A stretch of 64,000 nucleotides of DNA from Pseudomonas sp. LP_7_YM (GTDB taxonomy: Bacteria; Pseudomonadota; Gammaproteobacteria; Pseudomonadales; Pseudomonadaceae): positions 434,001-498,000 of the forward strand of contig NZ_SOCT01000001.1 of NCBI RefSeq assembly GCF_004364435.1. Reading direction: 5' to 3'. The notes beneath the pieces are model-generated. The model searched no databases, was not told the origin of the DNA, and saw only the letters and a list, made by a program, of their open reading frames with translations. Both the position numbers and the translations under genes were made by a program. Shown piece by piece: positions 36,629 through 46,277 of this stretch. The stretch's first letter is position 1; every line of letters begins with the position of its first letter.

Positions 36629-37197
36629 CGTGTTCCCCTTAAAGGACTTCTATCGAATTAGTCATCTCTCGAAAATGAGAAAATGACCGGCGTACATACT
36701 ACCCATTGTTTGTAGTAAGTAAACGGAGTATGCGCAAGAAGCGCATAAAATTCTTAGCTTTGAAAGCCTTCCGCGCAACTCCTCAGGCTTTTTCTGGAAA
36801 AGGCCTGCCGCTGTCAGGCGAGTCCGCCCAGTCAGTGCTCCACCTGCACCGCGGTCTCGCCTGCCTGCGAAGTCATCAGGCCATTTGTCGATTAGCCAGC
36901 AGGGGAAGAAGGGACACTGCCAGGTATCAACTCCCTTCACCTCCATGCCCGAAAGGAAACCTCTCAAAAAGACGTCGATTCGGCACTTTTCGACGTGACT
37001 CCAGCCCGCCATTTGCGTCTCAATGGACATTCAGCAGTGGCGTCAGGTTCAACCCGCACCGCGCTCAAATGTGCTGCAGTATGCTTTTCGAAGCCACATT
37101 GCCGGGCAGCATGGTTTTTCATATGGCCTGATAGTTTCTTCACCGCAGAAACATCGGTAAGGTAGGGGTCAAATTCCAAGACCCGCGAGGAGTAGTG
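36629..37197. other. Intergenic region between oprI and the small GNAT gene
   Basis: These 569 bases hold the oprI promoter at the left and the GNAT leader at the right. A 122-codon minus-strand frame (36662-37030) has no recognisable features and I do not call it a gene. Hairpins are seen at 36784-36807 (CAGGCTTTT/AAAAGGCCTG) and 36972-36996. The latter is followed on the minus strand by C and five U, like an intrinsic terminator with no gene in front of it. Confidence 0.6.
36709..36737 (-). promoter_or_regulatory. Candidate sigma-70 promoter of oprI
   Basis: On the minus strand TTGCGC (36732-36737) and TACAAA (36709-36714) are 17 bp apart, about 80 bp upstream of the oprI start. An overlapping alternative is TTTACT-16 bp-TAGTAT slightly downstream. 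Confidence 0.5.
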
Positions 37198-37479
37198 ATG
37201 AGCGAGGCGTTGTCCATCCACCATGACATGACCGGTCACCAGTTCGAGATCACCATCGACGGTCATCGTGCCTATCTGACATACATGGATCTGGGGAAGC
37301 AGACTCTGGATATCTATCGTACTTTCGTTCCCAACTCGCTCCGGGGGCGCGGTATAGCCGCGGCGCTGACCGAAGTCGCGCTCGATTATGCCGAGAGCAA
37401 CGGCTACACCGTCATTCCGTCGTGCTCCTATGTGGAGCGCTATATGGAGCGCACCCAGCGTCAGGCAGCGAAGATCTAA
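37198..37479 (+). CDS. Small GNAT-like N-acetyltransferase (YjdJ/NATD1 type)
   Basis: A 93-residue single-domain GNAT of the short Gcn5-like subgroup (COG2388-like). Features are FEITIDGHRAYLTYMDLG, YRTFVPNSLRGRGIAAALTEVALDYAES with the acetyl-CoA loop RGRGIAAAL, and VIPSCSYVERYMER, where the conserved Cys is typical of this subgroup. AGGAG five bases before the ATG decides the start over a GTG one codon upstream. Stand-alone gene converging with the DAHP synthase gene. The substrate is unknown. Confidence 0.88.
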   Translation: MSEALSIHHDMTGHQFEITIDGHRAYLTYMDLGKQTLDIYRTFVPNSLRGRGIAAALTEVALDYAESNGYTVIPSCSYVERYMERTQRQAAKI

Positions 37480-37522
37480 GCCGACGCTTCGTACGCTGTA
37501 CGGTTCAATTTACGCCATGAAA

Positions 37523-37546
37523 AACGCCGAGCATGTGCTCGGCGTT
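37523..37546. terminator. Bidirectional terminator between the GNAT and DAHP synthase genes
   Basis: AACGCCGAGCA (37523-37533) pairs perfectly with TGCTCGGCGTT (37536-37546). It lies between convergent stops at 37479 and 37566, with A residues to the left (U tract on the minus strand). Confidence 0.85.
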
Positions 37547-37565
37547 GTCGTCTGAGAAGCGCTGA

Positions 37566-38642
37566 TCAGCCGCGATTGCGCGCAGGCAGCACATCCTTGA
37601 GCTTGGCGTACATGCTGCGCAAGGTTTTCTCGGTGCTTTCCCAATCGATGCAGGCGTCGGTGATCGACACGCCATATTCCAGATCGGCGAGATCCTTTGG
37701 AATCGACTGCGCGCCCCACTTCAAATGGCTTTCGACCATAAGCCCGATGATCGACTCGTTGCCTTCGAGAATCTGATTGGCCACGTTTTCCATCACCAGC
37801 GGTTGCAGGGCCGGATCTTTATTGGAGTTGGCGTGGCTGGCATCGACCATGATGTTCGGCTTGATCTTCGCTTTGTTCAGCGCCTGTTCGCACAGTGCGA
37901 CGCTGACCGAGTCGTAGTTCGGTTTGCCATTGCCGCCGCGCAACACCACGTGACCGTAGGCGTTGCCTTTGGTGGTGACGATGGACACGCCACCTTCCTG
38001 ATTGATGCCCAGAAAACGATGCGGGCTGGAAACGGACTGCAGTGCATTGATCGCCACGGTCAGACCGCCGTCGGTGCCGTTCTTGAAACCCACTGCCGAC
38101 GACAGCCCGGAAGCCATTTCGCGGTGGGTCTGGGATTCGGTCGTACGCGCCCCGATGGCCGACCAACTGATCAGATCCTGCAGATATTGCGGGGAGATCG
38201 GGTCCAGCGCTTCGGTCGCCGTTGGCAGGCCTTTCTCGGCCAGATCCAGCAACAGCTTGCGGCCAATGTGCAGCCCGTCCTGAATTTTGAAGGAGTCGTC
38301 CAGATAAGGGTCGTTGATCAGGCCTTTCCAGCCGACGGTCGTGCGCGGCTTTTCGAAGTACACGCGCATGACCAGATAAAGGGTGTCGGACAGCTCCGCC
38401 GCCAGCGCTTTGAGGCGATTGGCGTATTCATGGGCAGCCTTGATATCGTGGATCGAGCACGGCCCGATCACGATGAACAGGCGGTGGTCCTTGCCGTCGA
38501 GAATATTGCGGATAACTTCGCGGCCCTGGCTCACGGTCGCTTGAGCGGCAGCGGTGAGGGGGATTTCGCGCTTGAGCTGATCCGGAGTGATCAGTGTCTC
38601 GTTGGAGGCAACGTTGAGGTCGTCAATCGGTAAATCAGCCAT
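37566..38642 (-). CDS. 3-deoxy-7-phosphoheptulonate (DAHP) synthase, class I
   Basis: A 358-residue AroF/AroG/AroH-type enzyme that condenses PEP and erythrose 4-phosphate, the first step of aromatic amino acid synthesis. Motifs are VIGPCSIHD (metal-binding Cys), MRVYFEKPRTTVGWKG (PEP site), GARTTESQTHREMASGLS, GLTVAINAL and VDASHANSNKDP (metal His). I start at the ATG before ADLPIDD because this gives the usual family length; an ATG four codons upstream is also possible. Which aromatic amino acid inhibits it cannot be read reliably, so I give no letter. Confidence 0.92.
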   Translation of the reverse strand: MADLPIDDLNVASNETLITPDQLKREIPLTAAAQATVSQGREVIRNILDGKDHRLFIVIGPCSIHDIKAAHEYANRLKALAAELSDTLYLVMRVYFEKPRTTVGWKGLINDPYLDDSFKIQDGLHIGRKLLLDLAEKGLPTATEALDPISPQYLQDLISWSAIGARTTESQTHREMASGLSSAVGFKNGTDGGLTVAINALQSVSSPHRFLGINQEGGVSIVTTKGNAYGHVVLRGGNGKPNYDSVSVALCEQALNKAKIKPNIMVDASHANSNKDPALQPLVMENVANQILEGNESIIGLMVESHLKWGAQSIPKDLADLEYGVSITDACIDWESTEKTLRSMYAKLKDVLPARNRG

Positions 38643-38950
38643 CGTGTTACTCATCAGGTCGCGGGTGCTGGTCGCATCGGACCAGAGTGTAGAAAACGCA
38701 GCATCGCCGAGCGCTGAGGTTTTCCCACACTCAGGCTCCCCGTGCGGCGGAGCCCAGCATGAATTTGAGCGCAGCGGGGAGCCGAACCTTAGCGCGTTAA
38801 GGCGTGCCTCGACAATGGGTAAACGTGGCTTTCGTCCAACGGACGCGGCATTGCGCGACACACTCGCATTACGCGCGCGCTTTGGCGCGCCTTAAGTTTG
38901 TAAACCCACCCTGTGCGGATATAGTGTGCAGCACAGCTTGGGAGGACGGT

Positions 38951-39286
38951 GTGGAACAACTGCAGCTGACAGATTTCGACCTGGATCAACAGTTACTGAC
39001 GCTGCCGGGTATTTCGTTACTGATATTCACCAGTGTCGGCTGTTCCAGTTGCCGATGGGCACGGCAGCATTTGCCTGCGCTGGCGTTACCGGTGCAACGC
39101 CTGTGCTGGATCGATGCCGAGGAAAATGGCGGCGCCGTACAGCGTTACGGCGTTTTTCATTTGCCAACCCTGTTCGTGGTGCGCGACGGTGAGTTCTACG
39201 GCGCCATGCGCTGTCAGCTATCGGCTGCCGCCATGATCGAGGGGCTTGAACGGACGCTGGCGCAACCCTGCGACGAACTGCCTTGA
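38951..39286 (+). CDS. Thioredoxin-like protein with CSSC active site
   Basis: A 111-residue thioredoxin-fold protein starting at GTG with GGAGG upstream. The redox motif SVGCSSCRWARQHLP sits at residues 31-34 in the expected place after the first beta strand (ISLLIFTS). The cis-proline region is FHLPTLFVVRDGEF. The CSSC instead of CGPC suggests a different redox potential from housekeeping thioredoxin. There is no signal peptide, so it is cytoplasmic. It is a stand-alone gene; partners are unknown. Confidence 0.82.
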   Translation: MEQLQLTDFDLDQQLLTLPGISLLIFTSVGCSSCRWARQHLPALALPVQRLCWIDAEENGGAVQRYGVFHLPTLFVVRDGEFYGAMRCQLSAAAMIEGLERTLAQPCDELP

Positions 39287-39505
39287 ACCGATCCACCTTG
39301 AAAGGCGCAGCTCTCAGGGGGGATCCTGAGCAAAAGTATCCAGAAACCGCGCATCGGCATCCTGGATACAAGTGTCCCCCGGTTTTATCGAGACCTCACG
39401 CAGCGGCGCCTGGCGACTCATCAGCCGCTGAGTCATGAGGGCCCCAGTCGCGCCTGTATATGATCAAGGGGTGGCTTCCATTCCGATGTACTTTTGGGGA
39501 AAACG

Positions 39506-40426
39506 ATGACCAACGACCTGACCATGAAAACCGCAGGCAACAAACTGGTATTGGCAATCTCCTCGAGGGCCTTGTTTGATCTGGGGGAAAGCCATGCGAT
39601 TTACATGAGCGATGGCGTGGCGGCTTACCGTCAGTACCAGATCGATCATGAGGACGAGGTCCTGGAGCCTGGCGATGCCTTTCTGCTGGTAGAAAAGCTG
39701 TTGAGCCTGAATGCCAGCCTCGCCCATTCCCGGGTAGAAGTGGTGCTGGTTTCTCGCAACAGTGCCGACACCGGATTGCGGGTGTTCAACTCCATCGAGC
39801 ATTACGGCCTGGATATTTCCCGCGCGGCGTTCGTCGGCGGACGCAGCCCGTTTCCTTATCTGGCGGCGTTCGGCAGTCATCTGTTCCTTTCCACCCATGC
39901 CGAAGATGTGCGCAGCGCCCTGGGTGCCGGTTTTGCTGCGGCGACCATCCTGTCTGGCGGTGCCCGGCGTGCAGCCAGCGCGGAGCTGCGCATCGCTTTC
40001 GACGGGGATGCCGTGCTGTTTTCCGACGAATCCGAGCGCATCTATCAAACGGGAGGCTTGCAAGCTTTTCAGGCCAGTGAACGAGAAGCGGCGCGACTGC
40101 CCTTGCCAGGCGGTCCCTTCAAACCCTTTCTCGCTGCGCTCAATAAGCTGCAACGGGAGTTTCCCGAAGACTCATGCCCGATTCGTACTGCGCTGGTGAC
40201 AGCACGCTCGGCGCCGGCCCACGAGCGTGTGATCCGCACGCTGCGCGAGTGGGATATTCGTCTGGATGAGTCGCTGTTTCTGGGCGGGCTGGACAAGTCG
40301 GCCTTTCTAGAAGCTTTCGCGGCGGACGTGTTCTTTGACGACCAGCCGGGGCACTGTGAAAAGGCGCGAGAGGTGGTTGCGACCGGTCACGTGCCCCATG
40401 GCATCAGCAATGAGCTCAAACAGTGA
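39506..40426 (+). CDS. 5'-nucleotidase (cytosolic NT5C1A-like family)
   Basis: A 306-residue HAD-superfamily nucleotidase of the 5_nucleotid (PF06189) type, related to mammalian cytosolic 5'-nucleotidase I. Conserved stretches include LVLAISSRALFDLGESHAIY, VEVVLVSRNSADTGLRVFNSIEHYGLDISRAAFVGG (in parts), IAFDGDAVLFSDESERIYQ with the catalytic Asp pair, and VFFDDQPGHCE. GGGGA five bases before the ATG supports the start. It should dephosphorylate nucleoside monophosphates such as AMP. Stand-alone gene. Confidence 0.85.
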   Translation: MTNDLTMKTAGNKLVLAISSRALFDLGESHAIYMSDGVAAYRQYQIDHEDEVLEPGDAFLLVEKLLSLNASLAHSRVEVVLVSRNSADTGLRVFNSIEHYGLDISRAAFVGGRSPFPYLAAFGSHLFLSTHAEDVRSALGAGFAAATILSGGARRAASAELRIAFDGDAVLFSDESERIYQTGGLQAFQASEREAARLPLPGGPFKPFLAALNKLQREFPEDSCPIRTALVTARSAPAHERVIRTLREWDIRLDESLFLGGLDKSAFLEAFAADVFFDDQPGHCEKAREVVATGHVPHGISNELKQ

Positions 40427-40522
40427 ACTTTTAGACCTCAAGGCTGTATTGCGCCGTCCGTTTTGCTCCTGCGCTGCTACGCTGAGGTGTGTCCGCGGCT
40501 GTCATGCCCGCCCGGAGGTCAC

Positions 40523-41029
40523 ATGATTCGTACGATGCTCTACGCCACAGACCTTGGTCTGCATTCGCCATATGTCCTGCAGCACGCTTTAGCGCTGGCG
40601 CGCACGTTCAGTGCCGAGCTGCACGTGGTCCATGTCGTCGAACCCATGGGGCTGTTCGCAGAGTCCGTCCTGCAGATTTACCTGGCAGAGGAAGTGTTGA
40701 CGGAGTTGCACAGTGAAGGGGTCAATACCGTTATCGAAGGCATCGAGTTGCGGGTTCTGGCCGGTTTTCGCGATGAGCTGGGTGAAGACAACCCGGACAT
40801 GGGGCTGATTCGCAGTGTGCGGGTGGTGCAGGGGGATCCTTCCACTGTGATTATCGAGCAGACACACCAGCTCAAGGTCGATCTGTTGGTGGTCGGCAGC
40901 CACAGCCGCATCATTGAGGGCGCCATGCCGATCGGGCGCACAGCAGCGCGGGTTTTGCAGCTATCGCAAGTCCCCGTGTACATGGTGCCGATGTTGCAGA
41001 GCCACGCTGGAAAACGAGTGAGCGCGTGA
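40523..41029 (+). CDS. Universal stress protein family protein
   Basis: A 168-residue single UspA domain. It opens MIRTMLYATDLGLHSPYVLQHAL and ends with VDLLVVGSHSRIIEG..IGRTAARVLQLSQVPVYMVP. The nucleotide-binding pattern G-x2-G-x9-G-S/T is degenerate (GSHSR, then GRTA), so ATP binding is uncertain. A central extension (LAEEVLTELHSEGVNTVIEG) is longer than in the shortest family members. GGAGGT precedes the ATG. It lies between the nucleotidase and cysB with its own spacers. Confidence 0.85.
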   Translation: MIRTMLYATDLGLHSPYVLQHALALARTFSAELHVVHVVEPMGLFAESVLQIYLAEEVLTELHSEGVNTVIEGIELRVLAGFRDELGEDNPDMGLIRSVRVVQGDPSTVIIEQTHQLKVDLLVVGSHSRIIEGAMPIGRTAARVLQLSQVPVYMVPMLQSHAGKRVSA

Positions 41030-41158
41030 AATTTTCGCGTCGGTGAAAAAGCAGCGTGCCATGACCTGATAAAAGTGATAAAAAGTTCTAGATTTGCCTT
41101 CCTGACCATTAATCCAGTTATATACCGTCGTGGATGCCCCGGCGTCTCCCGGCTTTGA

Positions 41159-42142
<984 letters not shown>

Positions 42143-42169
42143 CAGCAGCCCCGGGCTGCAGCTACGAGT

Positions 42170-42211
42170 GGCAAGAAAAAGCAGCCTTTGAACGGACTGC
42201 CGCTTCTTGCC
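42170..42211. terminator. Hairpin between convergent cysB and cysH
   Basis: GGCAAGAA (42170-42177) pairs with TTCTTGCC (42204-42211), with inner pairing GCAG/CTGC. It lies between the stops at 42142 and 42240. It may terminate both genes, though the outer U tract is weak. Confidence 0.45.
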
Positions 42212-42239
42212 GCTCAAGGCTCTCAGTCTTGCGTTGCCC

Positions 42240-42974
42240 TCACGCTTTGCTGATCAAATTCCCCGAATGCAGCCCGCATTCCTTTTGCGTGGCTTCTTCC
42301 CACCACCAGCGACCTTCGCGTTCGTGCTGATTCGGCAGGACGGGACGTGTGCAGGGTTCGCAACCGATGCTGATGAACCCGCGCTCGTGCAGGCTGTTGT
42401 AAGGCAACTCCAGCATGCGGATGTAGTTCCAGACGTCCGCGCTGCTCATCTGAGCCAGCGGGTTGAATTTGTACAGGGTGCGTTCCGACGTCGAGAAGGC
42501 ACTGTCGAGCTCTACCACTGAAACATTATTGCGAGTGCTCGGGCTTTGGTCCCGCCGCTGGCCGGTAGCCCAGGCATTCACGCTGCTCAATTTGCGCCGC
42601 AGCGGCTCGATCTTGCGCACCCCGCAGCACTCACCATGGCCATCTCGATAGAAACTGAACAGGCCCTTTTCCTTGACCATGGGCTCCAGCTTTTCCCGGT
42701 CAGGGGAGACGACATCAATGGCGATGTTGTACTGCTCGCGAACCTGATCAATAAAACGGTAGGTTTCCGGGTGTAGGCGACCGGTGTCCAGACTGAATAC
42801 CTTGACGTCCTTGTTGATTTTCCACGCCATGTCTACCAGCACCACGTCCTCAGCGCCGCTGAAGGAAATCCACAGTTCGTCACCGAAGTGCTGAAAGGCA
42901 AACTTGAGGATGTCTTGGGCGGACTTGTTGGCGAAGGTCGCGGCAATCTCGGCGACGTCGAAGGGATGGCTCAT
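42240..42974 (-). CDS. cysH: Adenylyl-sulfate reductase (assimilatory, 4Fe-4S CysH)
   Basis: A 244-residue PAPS/APS reductase. The CC pair in [12 protein letters not shown] and the CEPC pair in [11 protein letters not shown] form the 4Fe-4S ligand set that marks the APS-reducing bacterial form, and the catalytic Cys is in [11 protein letters not shown] at the C-terminus. The PP-loop part includes [14 protein letters not shown] and [13 protein letters not shown]. It reduces adenylyl sulfate to sulfite with thioredoxin. Convergent with cysB. Confidence 0.95.
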   Translation of the reverse strand: MSHPFDVAEIAATFANKSAQDILKFAFQHFGDELWISFSGAEDVVLVDMAWKINKDVKVFSLDTGRLHPETYRFIDQVREQYNIAIDVVSPDREKLEPMVKEKGLFSFYRDGHGECCGVRKIEPLRRKLSSVNAWATGQRRDQSPSTRNNVSVVELDSAFSTSERTLYKFNPLAQMSSADVWNYIRMLELPYNSLHERGFISIGCEPCTRPVLPNQHEREGRWWWEEATQKECGLHSGNLISKA

Positions 42975-43136
42975 CAGGCGGCTTCCTAATCTATATGGCG
43001 CTGGGCGCTCGTAATGGCGCAGATGGTATCAAAAACCTTCGTCGATTTGCCTGAATCCTGAGTTTGCGCGGCCGGAACCCGATGGTTAGAGTGCTGCTTC
43101 TTTAACATCGGTTGCGCATAACACAAGGAGTGAATT

Positions 43137-43754
43137 GTGGAAATTGCCTGTCTTGACCTGGAAGGTGTGCTGGTCCCGGAAATCTGGATCGCGTTCGCCG
43201 AGAAAACCGGTATTGAATCCCTGCGCGCGACGACTCGCGATATTGCGGACTACGACGTGCTGATGAAGCAGCGCTTGCGCATTCTCGATGAGCATGGTCT
43301 GAAGCTGTCGGATATTCAGGAAGTGATTGGCGCGCTCACGCCATTGGAGGGCGCTGTGGAGTTCGTCGATTGGCTGCGCGAACGGTTTCAGGTGGTCATT
43401 CTTTCTGACACCTTCTACGAGTTCTCTCAGCCACTGATGCGCCAACTGGGGTTTCCGACCTTGCTTTGCCATCGTCTCATCACGGATGAAAGTGGACGGG
43501 TGATGGATTACCAACTGCGTCAGAAAGATCCGAAACGCCAGTCAGTGCTGGCTTTCAAGAGTCTTTACTACCGGGTGATTGCCGCAGGCGATTCGTATAA
43601 CGACACCAGTATGCTCGGCGAGGCGGACGCAGGGATTCTGTTCCACGCACCGGATAACGTTATCCGTGAGTTCGCGCAGTTTCCGGCAGTGCAGACGTTT
43701 GAAGACCTGAAGCTGGCGTTCATCAAGGCGTCGAACCGGGCGTTGAGGTTATGA
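43137..43754 (+). CDS. thrH: Bifunctional phosphoserine phosphatase/homoserine phosphotransferase ThrH
   Basis: A 205-residue HAD enzyme. Motif I is CLDLEGVLVPEIW (Asp nucleophile, with Glu in place of the second Asp as in ThrH), motif II is VVILSDTFYEFSQ, and motif III/IV is VIAAGDSYNDTSMLGEADAG. In Pseudomonas ThrH releases phosphate from phosphoserine and can pass it to homoserine. It starts at GTG with AAGGAG upstream. It stands alone, converging with pabB. Confidence 0.93.
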   Translation: MEIACLDLEGVLVPEIWIAFAEKTGIESLRATTRDIADYDVLMKQRLRILDEHGLKLSDIQEVIGALTPLEGAVEFVDWLRERFQVVILSDTFYEFSQPLMRQLGFPTLLCHRLITDESGRVMDYQLRQKDPKRQSVLAFKSLYYRVIAAGDSYNDTSMLGEADAGILFHAPDNVIREFAQFPAVQTFEDLKLAFIKASNRALRL

Positions 43755-43813
43755 AGGCCGCAGCTCTGCAGGGTGGTGCTACGTTAGCTTGGCCGTGTGC
43801 TGAGGGGCGCGGA

Positions 43814-45157
43814 TCACAAGCCCTCCAGCGTTTGCAGCAGCACCTGCACCTTGGTAATGGACTCCTGATACTCCGCCTGCCAATCCGAGTCGGCGACGAT
43901 ACCGCCGCCGCCCCAGCACGCAATCTGGCCGTTCTGCGCCAGAAGACTGCGGATGGCAATCGAGCTGTCCATTTCGCCGCGCACATCCAGATACAACAAT
44001 GACCCGCAATACAGCGCACGGCGGGTAGGCTCCAGTTCATCGATGATCTGCATCGAGCGGATTTTCGGTGCGCCGGTAATTGAGCCACCGGGGAAGCTGC
44101 CGCCGATAAGGTCCAGCGCGTCCTTATCGGCTGCGAGTTCACCGGTGACTGCGCTGACCAGATGATGAACGTTCGGATAGCTTTCGAGGTTGAACAGCTC
44201 CGGGACTTTCACTGAACCGGTGCGGCAGGTGCGGCCCAGATCGTTGCGCAACAGATCGACGATCATCAGGTTTTCTGCGCGATCTTTTGGGCTCGCCAAC
44301 AGCTCTCTGGCGAATGCCGCATCTTCGGCCTCATCTTTGCCGCGTGGTCGAGTACCCTTGATCGGGCGGGTTTCGACCTGCCGCTGGCTGACTTTGATGA
44401 AGCGTTCGGGCGACAGGCTCAAGACCGCATCGTCCTGCGCAAGGCTCAGGTATCCGGCGAACGGGGTAGGGCACACCAGGCGCAAGGCTTGATACGCCGT
44501 CCAGGGGTCGCCGCGATAACAGGTCCGGAAACGTTGGGCAAAGTTCACCTGATAGCAATCGCCTGCCTGAATATAGGCATGGATCTGCTCGATGGCACGC
44601 CGGTATTGCTCGGCGCTTGTGTCGGACGCAAAGGGGGCGGTGAGCTTGAAAGTGGCTTGTGGTGAGGGCTGCGGTTGCTCGAACAGGCTGATCACACGAT
44701 CACGCTCGTGATGGGCAAGCGCAGGATGGAAAACCAGTTCAGTGGTGCGCCGCTGGTGATCGCTGATCAGCGCCCAGGCATACAGCCCCAGTTGCGCCAG
44801 GGGCAGGTGCAGGTCGTCGACGGCCCGGGCCGGCAGGGGTTCAAGCAGGCGGCCGAAGTCGTACGCCAGATAACCCAATATTCCACCGGCAAAAGGCAGT
44901 GGGCTGCTCTCAGGCAGATCCGCATGGCCCAGAACCGCCAACCTTTCGCGCAGATGTTGCAGGAATTTCGCACCGGTTTCCTGCGCGCCAGGGATGAAGG
45001 TTTCAAGTGGCCAGGCGCTAAGGATGTCGAAACGCCCACGGTCTGCCTTGGGCCGACCGCTGTCGAGCAGAACGGCGCCCGGGGCACGACGAACACGAGA
45101 AAAATACCCGGTCGGGTTAGCGTGATAGGCGAGCGGGTGTACTGAGCAGGTTGGCAT
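43814..45157 (-). CDS. pabB: Aminodeoxychorismate synthase component I
   Basis: A 447-residue chorismate-binding enzyme. The N-terminal domain is the anthranilate-synthase-like lid. The C-terminal domain has YQVNFAQRF, RPIKGTRPRG and GGSFPGGSITGAPKIRSMQIIDELE. The Lys in PIKGT, where TrpE has Ala, marks PabB and is the covalent nucleophile. It makes 4-amino-4-deoxychorismate for folate together with a PabA-type glutaminase, which is not in this window. The start ATG before PTCSVHPLAY is chosen by homology; the open frame upstream to 45400 is not protein-like. Confidence 0.93.
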   Translation of the reverse strand: MPTCSVHPLAYHANPTGYFSRVRRAPGAVLLDSGRPKADRGRFDILSAWPLETFIPGAQETGAKFLQHLRERLAVLGHADLPESSPLPFAGGILGYLAYDFGRLLEPLPARAVDDLHLPLAQLGLYAWALISDHQRRTTELVFHPALAHHERDRVISLFEQPQPSPQATFKLTAPFASDTSAEQYRRAIEQIHAYIQAGDCYQVNFAQRFRTCYRGDPWTAYQALRLVCPTPFAGYLSLAQDDAVLSLSPERFIKVSQRQVETRPIKGTRPRGKDEAEDAAFARELLASPKDRAENLMIVDLLRNDLGRTCRTGSVKVPELFNLESYPNVHHLVSAVTGELAADKDALDLIGGSFPGGSITGAPKIRSMQIIDELEPTRRALYCGSLLYLDVRGEMDSSIAIRSLLAQNGQIACWGGGGIVADSDWQAEYQESITKVQVLLQTLEGL

Positions 45158-45305
45158 GCGATGGAAGTCAGTCAGGGTGCGCGGAGGGCGATTGTAGTCT
45201 TCCGGGGATGTTGCTCCTAGGGGCAGTGCAGGAAATGGGCGACTGTGCGCCGTTGTTTTGTCTGCTCCGCTACAGGAATGCGCGGTGTTTAAGAGGGCGC
45301 TTTGA

Positions 45306-46277
45306 TCAGACGTGCCCGAACAGGCTTTGAGCAAACCTGACCCGCTCCTGCGGGCTGTCGTGCCTGTCTTCGGCAACGAGTTCTTCCAGGCGTTTTTCAA
45401 CGGCGAGCGTACGGTGTGTCAGTCCGCAGTCGTTGGCAATCTGAATGTTCAGGCCGGGGCGGGCATTGAGCTCGAGAATCAGCGGGCCACGGTCCTTATC
45501 GAGCACCATGTCCACGCCGATATAACCCAGGCCGCAGAGCTCATAGCATTCGGCGGCCAGGTGCATGAATCCGTCCCAGTTGGGCAGTTGCACGCCATCC
45601 ACCGGATGGGTGGTATCGGGATGTTTGCTGATGATGTTGTTCAGCCAGGTACCGCGCAGGGTCACCCCTGTGGCCAGGTCGACGCCGACACCGATGGCGC
45701 CCTGGTGCAGATTTGCCTTCCCGCCCGACTGGCGGGTGGGCAGACGCAGCATCGCCATCACCGGATAGCCCATGAGCACGATCACCCGAATGTCCGGGAC
45801 ACCTTCGTAGCTGATGCTGCTGAAGATCGGGTCGGGCGTGACGCGGTATTCGATGAGCGCGCGATCACGATGGCCGCCCAGGGAATACAGGCCCGTCAGG
45901 ATGCTGGAGATCTGGTGCTCGATTTCCTCATGGCTGATGATGCGCCCGGAAATTGTGCGAAAGCGTTCTTCAAAACGATCGGCAATGACCAGAATGCCGT
46001 CGCCCCCGGCGCCCTGGGCCGGTTTGATGACGAAGTCGTTGCGATCGCCAATGATCGCGTCGAGCTTTTCGATTTCCTTCTCGGTGGAAATGATGCCGTA
46101 CATGGGCGGCACATGAATGCCGGCAGCGATGGCGCGTTCCTTGGTGATGATCTTGTCATCGACGATCGGGTACAGGCTGCGCTTGTTGTACTTGAGCACG
46201 TAATCGGCGTTTCGCCGGTTGATGCCCATGATCCCTTTGGCTTCGAGGGCTTTCCAGGTTTTCCACCAGCCCATCAT
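45306..46277 (-). CDS. Alpha-L-glutamate ligase-like protein (ATP-grasp, RimK-related)
   Basis: A 323-residue ATP-grasp protein related to RimK. Visible parts are KYNKRSLYPIVDDKIITKE (pre-ATP-grasp), NDFVIKPAQGAGGDGILVI (ATP-binding Lys and Gly loop) and GPLILELNARPGLNIQIAN (Mg-binding Glu/Asn). Such enzymes join an amino acid to a carboxylate through an acyl phosphate. The start overlaps the stop of the membrane protein gene (ATGATG, 4 bases), so the two are coupled. The acceptor and donor are unknown; ribosomal S6 is the RimK substrate but this is a distinct subgroup. Confidence 0.88.
   Translation of the reverse strand: MMGWWKTWKALEAKGIMGINRRNADYVLKYNKRSLYPIVDDKIITKERAIAAGIHVPPMYGIISTEKEIEKLDAIIGDRNDFVIKPAQGAGGDGILVIADRFEERFRTISGRIISHEEIEHQISSILTGLYSLGGHRDRALIEYRVTPDPIFSSISYEGVPDIRVIVLMGYPVMAMLRLPTRQSGGKANLHQGAIGVGVDLATGVTLRGTWLNNIISKHPDTTHPVDGVQLPNWDGFMHLAAECYELCGLGYIGVDMVLDKDRGPLILELNARPGLNIQIANDCGLTHRTLAVEKRLEELVAEDRHDSPQERVRFAQSLFGHV

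Noticed and set aside
36662..37030. 122-codon minus-strand frame in the oprI-GNAT gap
   Set aside because: No ribosome site, no family resemblance, and the frame overlaps the oprI promoter region and the terminator-like hairpin. A small RNA is the more likely content, if anything.
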